A program made the translations under genes and the position numbers. From contig CAZJFH010000089.1 of NCBI GenBank assembly GCA_964545205.1, positions 1 through 19,125 of the forward strand: DNA of 19,125 bases. Reading direction: 5' to 3'. The notes under the pieces were generated by a model. The model had not been told where the DNA came from and ran no database searches. It was given only the letters and a program-made list of their open reading frames with translations. The stretch comes from CAZJFH01 sp964545205. Lineage in GTDB: Bacteria; Pseudomonadota; Alphaproteobacteria; Rhodospirillales; Magnetospirillaceae. Shown here piece by piece: positions 7,091 through 13,656 of the stretch (positions are counted from its first letter, which is position 1; each line of letters opens with the position of its first letter).

Positions 7091-9277
7091 TTGTCACTGG
7101 TAGTGGCGGTGGACGATCGTGCGACCAATCGAAACATCATCTGCAGATTGGCAGCCAATCTCGGCCCGGACGTAAGGACGCTGGCCTTCGCCGATCCGCT
7201 CGGCGCGCTGGACTCCATGCGCGCGCAGGTTCCCGACCTGGTCATCACCGATTTCAACATGCCGGAGATGAACGGGGCCGAATTCGTCCGGCGCTGCCGC
7301 GCGGATTTCCCGCACGAGGATTTTCCGATCATCGTGGTGACCGCCTACGAGGACCGCGAGTTCCGGTATCTGGCGCTGGAGGCGGGGGCCTCGGATTTCC
7401 TGCTCTCGCCGATCGACCATCGCGAGTTTCGCACCCGCGCGAGCAACCTCCTGACGATGGCGCGGCAGCGCAGGCTGATCGCCGAGCGCGCCAAATCGCT
7501 GGAATCCGAGCTCGATCAGGCCTTGCGCCAAAAGGCCGAGAGCCTGCGCCGCAGCCGGGAAAAGCTGCGCAACGTCATCGATGCCGTGCCGGCGTTGATC
7601 GCGACCACCGACGCGTCGGGCCGCTGCACGCTGCTCAACAGCTACCGGCGCCACCTGATCGGTTCGGTGGAATTCGAGAACCAGCCGATGGAAGCCCTGT
7701 TCGGGGCGGAGTATTGGCGCCGCCACGGCGCGATCGAGGCGGCGATGGTGCGCGGCGAGGTCGACACGGCGGCGGTGTTCGAGGAGACGGTGGAGGATCG
7801 CGACGGCGCGACGCGGGTGTTCCTGACCAGCAAGATGCCGCTTTCCGCCGGCGCCCAGGACGGCGACTCGGTCCTGACCGTCTCGGTCGACATCACCCAG
7901 CGCAAGGAATACGAGCGACTGCTGGAGCGCCAGGCCAACTTCGACGACGTGACGCAACTGCCGAACCGTGTGCTCGTGCTCGACCGGCTGTCGCAGGCGA
8001 TCGCGCGGGCGAACCGCAACCGGGCGCAGCTCGCGGTGCTGTTCGTCGATCTCGACGAATTCAAGAAGGTGAACGACACCGTCGGCCACAGCATCGGCGA
8101 CGAACTGCTCGTCGAAGCGGCCAAGCGGCTGTCGGCCAGCATCCGCGGCAGCGACACCGTCGGGCGCCTCGGCGGCGACGAATTCCTCGTGATCCTGCCC
8201 GATCTCGACGAAACCGACCGCCCGGAGGTGGTCGCCGCGAAGATACTCCACGACCTCGGCAAACCGTACCAGATCGCCGGCCACGAATTCTTCGTCGGCG
8301 CGAGCATCGGGCTGACCCTGTTTCCGGCCGACGGGACCAGCCCGCAGGAACTCCTGCAGAACGCCGACGCCGCCATGTACCGGGCGAAATCGGCCGGGCG
8401 GAACACGTTCTGCTCGTTCTCTCGCGACATCAGCGTCAAGGCGCGCCAGCGGGTCGAGATGGAGAGCCTGCTGCGTCACGCCCTCGAGCGGCGGCAACTC
8501 GCGGTCGCCTACCAGCCGCTGGCCGACTTCGGCACGGGCCGCGTCACCGGCATGGAGGCCCTGTTGCGCTGGCACAGTCCGGAACTCGGCCTGGTGCCGC
8601 CCGACCGCTTCATTCCGCTGGCGGAGGAAACCGGGCTGATCGTGCCGATCGGCGAATGGGTCCTGCGCCAGGCTTGCCGGCAGACCAGGGAATGGCAGGA
8701 GCGGACGGGAAGGCGCCTCAATGTCGGCGTCAACGTCTCGTATCGCCAGATCGTCGGTGCCGATTTTCCGCGCGCGGTCGAGGCGGCCCTTGCCGAAACC
8801 GGCCTGCCGCCGGCGTGCCTCGAACTGGAGATCACCGAGCGCCTGCTCATGCAGGACGAGCGCCACGCCGGGAACGTGCTCGAACGGCTGCGCGGGCTGG
8901 GCGTGCGCCTGGCCATCGACGATTTCGGCACCGGCTACGCCTCGATCATGTATCTGAAGCGGTTTCCGTTCACGACGCTCAAAATCGACAAGGAGTTCGT
9001 GTCGGACGTGTGCGAGAGCCGCGACGGTGCCGCGCTGGTGACGGCGATGGTGAACATGGCGCACGGCCTCGGGCTGGACATCGTCGGGGAGGGCGTGGAG
9101 AAACCGGGACAGCTGCGGTTTCTGTCGGGCCTGGGTTGCCACAGGTATCAGGGCTATCTGTTGGGCAAACCCGTCGCCCCCGAGGACTTCGCGCGTCGGA
9201 TCCTGGACCTGCCGAGGCTCGCCGACCGGGCGCCTGCCGGCGTCGAAGCGCTTCCGCCGGCCACCTGCGCGTCGTGA
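7091..9277 (+). CDS. REC-PAS-GGDEF-EAL cyclic-di-GMP response regulator
   Basis: A 728-aa protein with four domains. The receiver (1-120) has acidic Asp8/Asp9, phospho-acceptor Asp54 in ITDFNMP and Thr84, but Ser106 replaces the usual conserved lysine (LLSP). A helical linker (about 125-160) precedes a PAS domain (about 160-270). The GGDEF domain (about 285-445) has intact GGDEF at 361-365 and an inhibitory RxxD site (RGSD, 352-355). The EAL domain (about 455-705) has intact E489-A-L, NVS, DDFGTGY and GEGVE motifs. Both c-di-GMP synthesis and breakdown are therefore possible. The TTG at 7091 is preferred: GGAGGG lies 4 bp upstream and the receiver's first strand starts there. It is divergent from rpfF, where a c-di-GMP output protein is expected. 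Confidence 0.88.
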   Translation: MSLVVAVDDRATNRNIICRLAANLGPDVRTLAFADPLGALDSMRAQVPDLVITDFNMPEMNGAEFVRRCRADFPHEDFPIIVVTAYEDREFRYLALEAGASDFLLSPIDHREFRTRASNLLTMARQRRLIAERAKSLESELDQALRQKAESLRRSREKLRNVIDAVPALIATTDASGRCTLLNSYRRHLIGSVEFENQPMEALFGAEYWRRHGAIEAAMVRGEVDTAAVFEETVEDRDGATRVFLTSKMPLSAGAQDGDSVLTVSVDITQRKEYERLLERQANFDDVTQLPNRVLVLDRLSQAIARANRNRAQLAVLFVDLDEFKKVNDTVGHSIGDELLVEAAKRLSASIRGSDTVGRLGGDEFLVILPDLDETDRPEVVAAKILHDLGKPYQIAGHEFFVGASIGLTLFPADGTSPQELLQNADAAMYRAKSAGRNTFCSFSRDISVKARQRVEMESLLRHALERRQLAVAYQPLADFGTGRVTGMEALLRWHSPELGLVPPDRFIPLAEETGLIVPIGEWVLRQACRQTREWQERTGRRLNVGVNVSYRQIVGADFPRAVEAALAETGLPPACLELEITERLLMQDERHAGNVLERLRGLGVRLAIDDFGTGYASIMYLKRFPFTTLKIDKEFVSDVCESRDGAALVTAMVNMAHGLGLDIVGEGVEKPGQLRFLSGLGCHRYQGYLLGKPVAPEDFARRILDLPRLADRAPAGVEALPPATCAS

Positions 9278-9293
9278 GTGGCGGCGGGCGTGG

Positions 9294-9827
9294 TCAGCCG
9301 CCGCAGCCGCAGCCGCAGCCGGATTTCGCCGCCTTGCCGGCGAAAAAGGCCTGCAGGTTCTCCGGCATCGCGTAGGACGCCGCGGCCGGCGCCGCCGTTC
9401 CGTCGAGGGCGGCGCGCAGCAGCGCCTCCACGATCATTCCCTTCGGCGGCGCCGTGTAGCTTTTGCCGCGCCAGACCCAATCCCGGCAGTTCACCGGCGT
9501 GCCCCCGGCAACGGTTCCGCAGGCCTCGCATGAACTCTCGCCGTAGCCGGCCTGAATGTCGGTCCCGCCGATGCGGATGGTCGGCGAGGTCAGCAGGCGA
9601 TGGCGCTCGGCCGTCTCGCGGTCCTCGACGAGAATGCGGCGAACGGCGACGCCGACGCCGAGATCCGCCAGCACCGGCTCGGCGTCGGCCAGGGCCGCCG
9701 CCAGCGCGGCGTCGGCGCCCTGGCAGCGGTCGCAGCTGTCGATGTCGACATACAGCAGGTCGACGGCGATCGTCGTGGCCGACGGGGTGGAGTCGTGCTT
9801 GTCGGCTCCGCATCCGCACTGGGTCAT
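9294..9827 (-). CDS. Cysteine-rich DUF2703 protein
   Basis: A 177-aa protein matching the DUF2703 type, a thioredoxin-like family of unknown function often found beside metalloid resistance genes. It has ten cysteines: C4 and C6 in QCGCG, a CDRC pair (32, 35) at the position of a thioredoxin redox site after the first beta strand, C100 and C103 in SSCEAC, C114, and a C-terminal CGCGCGG tail (171-177). No signal peptide is seen, so it is probably cytoplasmic. It is the last gene of a minus-strand operon, 27 bp after the permease stop. A role in thiol handling or binding of a soft metal or metalloid is inferred from the cysteine pattern and neighbours only. Confidence 0.75.
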   Translation of the reverse strand: MTQCGCGADKHDSTPSATTIAVDLLYVDIDSCDRCQGADAALAAALADAEPVLADLGVGVAVRRILVEDRETAERHRLLTSPTIRIGGTDIQAGYGESSCEACGTVAGGTPVNCRDWVWRGKSYTAPPKGMIVEALLRAALDGTAAPAAASYAMPENLQAFFAGKAAKSGCGCGCGG

Positions 9828-9854
9828 GGTGTTTCTCCGATCATCCAGGTCTCG

Positions 9855-10868
9855 TCAGGCGAACAGGCCGTAGATCATGCCGGCCGTCACCGCGCCCACG
9901 GTGGCGAAGCCGACATAGGCGGCGAACACCGGCGGGCGGACCAGGGCGTAGACGGCGATCGCCGCCGGGATGCTGGTCGCCCCGCCGGCGACCAGGAAGG
10001 CCATGCCGGCGCCGGGCGCCATGCCCTGGCCGATGAGGCCGGCGACCAGCGGCAGCGCGGCGTAGCCGTTGAGATAGGCCGGGATGCCGGCGAGGCTCGC
10101 GCCGAGCACCGGCAGCGGGCCGCCGCCGCCCGCGACCTGCGCCACCAGATCGGCGGGCACATAGGCCAGCATCAGGCTCTCGAGCAGGAAGGCCAGCGTC
10201 ATCCACTTGCCCAGGAAGAAGAGGTTGCGGCGGGCGCTGCCGGCGAAGGCGCTGCGCCGGGCCTGGTCGCGCCAACAGGCCCAGACCACCGGCTGCGGCG
10301 TCAGGTCGCGCGACCGGGGGGCGATGTCGGCGCGCAAGGGATCGGTCATCAGGCCGCCGCGCTGCAGCAGGGCCGAGCCGAAACCGCCGAGCAGACCGAC
10401 GCCGATGGCGGCGGTGGTCTTGGCCAGTGCGAAGCCGGTGCCGAGGGTGCCGGCCGTCATCACGAACATCGAGGGGTCCATCAGCGGCGAGGCCAGCCAG
10501 AACGACATCACCGGCGCCAGGGGCACCCCCATGCCGAGCAGGGCGGCGATCAGGGGGATCACGCCACACGAGCAGAACGGCGACAGCGCGCCGAGCAGCG
10601 AGGCCGCGACCACCATCCCGGCGAGATGGCCCCGGAAGGCGCGGGCGACGAGATTGTCGGCCCCGCTGGCCTTGGCATAGGCGGTCAGGGCGACGGACGC
10701 CAGCAGGAACGGCGCGATGCTGCCCAGGCTGGCGAGGGTGAAGCGCAGGCTTTCGGGCGCCTGGCCCGGATCGATGGCGGCGAGGGCGGTCAGGGCGACG
10801 AGGATGGTCGCCAGCGCCGGGTCGAGAGCGCGCGCCGCGCGCCGGAGATCGAAAGCGAGGGTCGCCAT
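9855..10868 (-). CDS. ArsP-family membrane permease (first copy)
   Basis: A 337-aa polytopic protein of the ArsP_1/COG0701 permease family, with about eight to ten membrane segments. The family signature is SPFCSCGVIPLIAALLGMG, with the FCSC cysteine pair. A second repeat-like half contains IPAYLNGYAALPL and the ATSIPAA segment. Family members export trivalent organoarsenicals or related ions; the substrate here is unknown. I chose the ATG at 10868 because an AGGAG site precedes it; a longer open reading upstream runs antisense-free through the ArsR gene in the wrong frame. It follows the ArsR gene by 95 bp, and that gap contains an AT-rich motif shared with the region upstream of arsR, so it may have its own operator. 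Confidence 0.82.
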   Translation of the reverse strand: MATLAFDLRRAARALDPALATILVALTALAAIDPGQAPESLRFTLASLGSIAPFLLASVALTAYAKASGADNLVARAFRGHLAGMVVAASLLGALSPFCSCGVIPLIAALLGMGVPLAPVMSFWLASPLMDPSMFVMTAGTLGTGFALAKTTAAIGVGLLGGFGSALLQRGGLMTDPLRADIAPRSRDLTPQPVVWACWRDQARRSAFAGSARRNLFFLGKWMTLAFLLESLMLAYVPADLVAQVAGGGGPLPVLGASLAGIPAYLNGYAALPLVAGLIGQGMAPGAGMAFLVAGGATSIPAAIAVYALVRPPVFAAYVGFATVGAVTAGMIYGLFA

Positions 10869-10878
10869 GTGCGCTCCT

Positions 10879-10903
10879 ATATTTCTAGTCCAATCGAAAT
10901 TCG
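10879..10903. promoter_or_regulatory. AT-rich motif upstream of permease, candidate ArsR operator
   Basis: ATATTTCTA (10879-10887) followed by TCGAAATTCG (10894-10903), 10 bp upstream of the permease start. The same 9-mer in the same orientation relative to transcription, also next to ATTCG sequences, occurs upstream of the ArsR gene (11320-11328). Two copies in a GC-rich window, both upstream of genes of one operon, suggest a shared binding site. Function is inferred. Confidence 0.35.
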
Positions 10904-10963
10904 TGCGCGAAAAAATGGTTTGTCGGTCATCTGCCCCGCATTCGGCGACGAACCAAACGAACG

Positions 10964-11275
10964 TCAGCCGCTTCCCTCCACCCGTGCCGGAGCGTCGGCG
11001 CAGCATTCGGCCGTCAGGAACCCGAGCGTCTCGCGCATGACCGGGTAGTTGGCCCGGCAGATCAGCGTGGTGCCCTGGCGCTCCTGCGTCACCAGCTCGG
11101 CCCGGATCAGCCGGTGCAGATGATGCGACAGCGTCGAGGCCGGCACCTCCGTACGCTCCTGCACGTCGCCGACCGCGAGGCCGTCGCCGCCGGCCCGCAC
11201 CAGCAGGCGGTAGATCGCCAGGCGGGTGGGATTGCCGAGGGCCTCCAGGCGTTGGGCGGCGCGTTCCAGGTCCAT
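10964..11275 (-). CDS. ArsR-family repressor with C-terminal Cys-Cys
   Basis: A 103-aa winged-helix protein of the ArsR/SmtB family. The N-terminal helix LEALGNPTRLAIYRLL leads into the recognition region VPASTLSHHLHRLIRAELV. The usual ELCVC metal site in the DNA-binding helix is absent (VGDVQERTEV instead). A vicinal pair Cys91-Cys92 near the C terminus, with Cys73 in the wing, resembles the relocated As(III) site of the Acidithiobacillus ferrooxidans ArsR type. The gene heads the minus-strand operon and is divergent from a second, different ArsR gene. No clear ribosome site is visible before the ATG. The effector may be As(III), Sb(III) or another thiophilic signal. Confidence 0.84.
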   Translation of the reverse strand: MDLERAAQRLEALGNPTRLAIYRLLVRAGGDGLAVGDVQERTEVPASTLSHHLHRLIRAELVTQERQGTTLICRANYPVMRETLGFLTAECCADAPARVEGSG

Positions 11276-11310
11276 GGCGGCAGCGTGCCACCGAGGGACG
11301 CCACGTGCAA

Positions 11311-11334
11311 CCGAATTTTTAGAAATATCGAATT
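11311..11334. promoter_or_regulatory. Candidate operator in the divergent arsR intergenic region
   Basis: This AT-rich island lies upstream of the minus-strand ArsR gene. It contains the minus-strand 9-mer ATATTTCTA (plus-strand positions 11320-11328) flanked on both sides by CGAATT copies (11312-11317 and 11329-11334). The 9-mer also occurs upstream of the permease gene of the same operon. It probably holds the promoter and autoregulatory site of that operon, but no clear -35/-10 pair can be assigned. Confidence 0.35.
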
Positions 11335-11377
11335 AAGCATTCGGCGAGCCAGGCATGCACGATGTGCGCTTCCCCGC

Positions 11378-11413
11378 ATATTCCTTGCCGGGTATATTCC
11401 TCTCATGGAATAT
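11378..11413 (+). promoter_or_regulatory. Promoter/operator overlapping the start codon of the second arsR
   Basis: ATATTCC occurs at 11378-11384 and again at 11394-11400, 16 bp apart. Its reverse complement GGAATAT at 11407-11413 makes a perfect 7-bp dyad with the second copy, and that dyad spans the ATG at 11405. TATATT (11393-11398) is a good -10 hexamer that would start transcription at or near the A of the ATG. With no Shine-Dalgarno sequence, this suggests a leaderless transcript repressed by its own product. Confidence 0.45.
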
Positions 11414-11755
11414 CAATGCTCCGTCCTGTCGGCGCTCGCCGATCCCGTTCGACTTCGCTGTCTGGCGCTGATGGCGGCGCAGGGCGAGCTTTGCGTCTGC
11501 GAGTTCACCCACGCGCTGGGCGCCAACCAGCCAAAGATATCGAAGCACCTGGCGACGCTGCGCGAGGCCGGCCTGGTGGGCATGCGCCGCGACGCGCAGT
11601 GGGTGCTGTATTCGCTGGCGACCGACGCTCCGGGCTGGGTGCGCGAGGCGGTCGCCGCCGCGGTTCGCGGCGCGGCCGAGACGGCGGAGCACCGGGGCGA
11701 CCTGCGTCGCCTGGGCGAGATGGCGGGGCGGCCGCCGCGCGAGCGCGTCGCCTGA
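11405..11755 (+). CDS. arsR: ArsR-family repressor with ELCVC metalloid-binding motif
   Basis: A 116-aa ArsR/SmtB winged-helix protein. ELCVCEF (Cys30 and Cys32) sits at the start of the DNA-binding helix, as in classical arsenite-responsive ArsR (CVC motif). The third cysteine found in the E. coli protein is missing, but Cys5 and Cys19 are available. Recognition helix: NQPKISKHLATLREAGLV. I chose the ATG at 11405 because the fold starts there (SALADPVRLRCL). No ribosome site precedes it, and a -10-like TATATT ends 6 bp before it, so translation may be leaderless. It heads a plus-strand operon with an ArsP permease (12-bp gap) and a thioredoxin-like gene. Arsenite or antimonite is the likely effector by family. 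Confidence 0.86.
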   Translation: MEYQCSVLSALADPVRLRCLALMAAQGELCVCEFTHALGANQPKISKHLATLREAGLVGMRRDAQWVLYSLATDAPGWVREAVAAAVRGAAETAEHRGDLRRLGEMAGRPPRERVA

Positions 11756-11767
11756 TCGGAGGCTGTG

Positions 11768-12733
11768 ATGCTGCAGGTGTTCACCTGGCTGGCCGACTGG
11801 GCCACCTTCGACCTGCTCGGGCTCGACCGCGCCACAAAGGCGGCGGACGCGGTGCATTTCTTCATCGAGGACACCACCAAGATCTTCTTCCTGCTGATCG
11901 CGGTGATGTTCGTGATGGGGCTGTTCCGCAGCCTGCTGTCGCCCGAGAAGGTGCGCGGCTACATCATGGGCAGGTCGCGCACGGCCGCCTACGGCCTCGC
12001 GGCGCTGCTCGGCTCGGTCACCCCGTTCTGCTCCTGCTCGTCGGTGCCGCTGTTCATCGCCTTCCTGGAAGGCGGCATTCCGGTCGGCGTCACGATGGCC
12101 TTCCTGATCACCTCGCCGATGGTCAATCAGGTCGCGGTGGTGATCCTGGCCTCGATCGTCGGGCTGGAACTGACCGCGGTCTACGTCGTCACCGGAATCG
12201 CGCTGGGGATGCTGGGCGGGTTCCTGATCGACCGCCTGCACATGGAGCGCTACGTCGAGGACTATGTCTGGCAGATCCGCATGGGCGGCGTCGTCGCGCC
12301 CGCCGGCGGCGAGACCTGGGCGACGCGCGTCGGCTATGCCTGGGACCAGACCCGCGACCTGGTCCGGCGCGTGTGGCTGTACATCCTGATCGGCGTCGGC
12401 GTCGGCTCGCTGCTGCACGGCTACGTGCCGGCCGACTTTTTCGCCGCCTATGCGGGCGCCGAGAATCCGCTGGCGGTGCCCTTCGCGGTGCTGGTCGGAC
12501 TGCCGCTCTATTCGAACATCACCGGCATCATCCCGGTCGCCGAGGCGCTGCTGCTCAAGGACCTGCCGGTCGGCACGGTGATCGCGTTCATGATGAGCGT
12601 CGTCGCCATCTCGCCGCCCGAGTTCATCATCCTGCGCAAGGTGCTGAAGCCGCGCATGCTGCTGTTTTTCGCCGGCTTCCTGTCGGTGGCCTTCGTCGTC
12701 GTCGGCTACCTGCTCAACGCGCTGTTCATCTGA
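11768..12733 (+). CDS. arsP: ArsP-type permease (second copy)
   Basis: A 321-aa polytopic inner-membrane permease of the ArsP_1 family. It has about eight membrane segments and two diagnostic stretches: SVTPFCSCSSVPLFIAFLEG in the first half and PLYSNITGIIPVAEALL in the second. ArsP proteins expel trivalent organoarsenicals such as methylarsenite, using the conserved cysteines. GGAGG (11758-11762) precedes the ATG at 11768 by 5 bp; a GTG one codon upstream is possible. It differs clearly in sequence from the permease at 9855-10868, so the two probably have different substrates and did not arise by recent duplication. It lies between the ELCVC-type arsR and a thioredoxin-like gene, a common arsR-arsP-trx order. 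Confidence 0.85.
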   Translation: MLQVFTWLADWATFDLLGLDRATKAADAVHFFIEDTTKIFFLLIAVMFVMGLFRSLLSPEKVRGYIMGRSRTAAYGLAALLGSVTPFCSCSSVPLFIAFLEGGIPVGVTMAFLITSPMVNQVAVVILASIVGLELTAVYVVTGIALGMLGGFLIDRLHMERYVEDYVWQIRMGGVVAPAGGETWATRVGYAWDQTRDLVRRVWLYILIGVGVGSLLHGYVPADFFAAYAGAENPLAVPFAVLVGLPLYSNITGIIPVAEALLLKDLPVGTVIAFMMSVVAISPPEFIILRKVLKPRMLLFFAGFLSVAFVVVGYLLNALFI

Positions 12734-12747
12734 GAGAGGAGGCGGAA

Positions 12748-12984
12748 ATGAAATCGGTCAAGGTGCTGGGATCCGGCTGCAGGAACTGCGCCACCACCGC
12801 CAGGCTGATCGAGGACAAGGCCGCGGCGCTCGGCATCGCCGTCGAGGTCGAGAAGGTCACCGACATGGCGGCGATCCTCGGCTACGGCGTGATGAGCACG
12901 CCGGGCGTGGTCGTCGACGGCAAGGTCGTGCATGCCGGCGGCGTGCCGAAGGCCGAGGCGGTCGAGGACTGGCTGCGGGCCTGA
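12748..12984 (+). CDS. Minimal thioredoxin/glutaredoxin-like protein
   Basis: A 78-aa redox-active disulfide protein of the small thioredoxin-like (MTH895/TM0996) type. The CRNC active site (Cys11, Cys14) follows the first beta strand (KSVKVLGSG), and the conserved cis-proline motif STPGVVVDGKVV comes later. There is no signal peptide, so it is probably cytoplasmic. GAGGAGG lies just upstream of the ATG, 14 bp after the permease stop, so it is the last gene of the arsR-arsP operon. It may keep the permease or the repressor cysteines reduced, or reduce the metalloid; this is inference from position. Confidence 0.85.
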   Translation: MKSVKVLGSGCRNCATTARLIEDKAAALGIAVEVEKVTDMAAILGYGVMSTPGVVVDGKVVHAGGVPKAEAVEDWLRA

Positions 12985-13044
12985 CGTGCCGCGCGCTCCG
13001 CGCCCACGTTCCGGCGGCAAGCGCCGAAAGAGCCCCCTTCGCGC

Positions 13045-13068
13045 CCTCGCGGCGGCGCCGCCGCGAGG
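13045..13068. terminator. 24-bp perfect palindrome, possible transcription stop
   Basis: Each 12-bp half (CCTCGCGGCGGC, 13045-13056) is followed immediately by its exact reverse complement. RNA could fold into a stem of about 10 GC-rich pairs. It lies 61 bp after the thioredoxin-like gene and 16 bp before the phosphatase start. No T run follows, so classical intrinsic termination is uncertain. A smaller hairpin (CGGCG/CGCCG, 13012-13026) lies just upstream. A protein-binding site or an attenuator is the alternative. Confidence 0.35.
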
Positions 13069-13084
13069 CTAGGATGGGCGCGCC

Positions 13085-13651
13085 ATGACCGTTCAACGCC
13101 TGGTCCTTCTCGCCCTGGTGATCCTGGCCGCCGCGCCGGCGGCTGCCGACGAGGCGGCTTGGCGCGCCTTGGCGGAACCCGGCACGGCGGCGCTCATGCG
13201 CCACGCCACCGCCCCGGGTTTCGGCGATCCCGGGAACTTTCGCCTCGGCGACTGCGCCACCCAGCGCAATCTCGACGAGGACGGCCGCGCCGAGGCGCGG
13301 GCGCTCGGCGCCGCCATCCGGGCGCGCGGCATCGCGGTCGACCGGGTGCTGACCAGCCGCTGGTGCCGTGCCCGCGACACCGCCCGAGAACTCGGCGTCG
13401 CCCCGGTCGAGGACTTTCCGGCGCTCGACTCGTTCTTCGCCGACCGCTCGGCCGAACCGCGACGCAGCGCCGCGGTTCTGGCGCTGCTGTCCGAGCGGGC
13501 GGGGCGCGAGAAACTGGTCCTGGTGACCCATCAGGTCAACATCGGCGCGTTGACCGGCGCCGGCGTCGCCTCGGGCGAGATCGTCGTCGTCGCGCCCACG
13601 CCGTCGGGACTGGAGGTGCGCGGCCGCATCAGGCCCGACGCGCCGCGCTGA
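13085..13651 (+). CDS. Exported histidine phosphatase family protein
   Basis: A 188-aa histidine phosphatase (phosphoglycerate-mutase-like fold) with a signal peptide (hydrophobic 5-20, cleavage near PAAA-D at about 22). The catalytic core is visible: LMRHA with Arg39 and nucleophile His40, SRWCRA with Arg92, and the second catalytic His149 in LVTHQVN. The shortened domain (about 165 residues after cleavage) matches the periplasmic branch whose substrates are mostly unknown. It stands alone on the plus strand after the metalloid operon, separated by a strong palindrome, and ends 5 bp from the convergent antiporter gene. Nothing in the context identifies the substrate. Confidence 0.85.
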   Translation: MTVQRLVLLALVILAAAPAAADEAAWRALAEPGTAALMRHATAPGFGDPGNFRLGDCATQRNLDEDGRAEARALGAAIRARGIAVDRVLTSRWCRARDTARELGVAPVEDFPALDSFFADRSAEPRRSAAVLALLSERAGREKLVLVTHQVNIGALTGAGVASGEIVVVAPTPSGLEVRGRIRPDAPR

Positions 13652-13656
13652 GAACC

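Noticed and set aside
7094..9142. Long minus-strand open frame opposite the REC-PAS-GGDEF-EAL gene
   Set aside because: Low-complexity, His/Arg/Gln-rich translation without motifs; the plus-strand gene accounts for the whole stretch.
9297..9317. CAG/CCG-type short repeat at the end of the DUF2703 gene
   Set aside because: It encodes the CGCGCGG tail of the protein and needs no separate repeat annotation.
10869..11291. N-terminal extension of the first permease into the ArsR region
   Set aside because: It overlaps the ArsR gene in another frame, and the ATG at 10868 with its AGGAG site begins the membrane protein.
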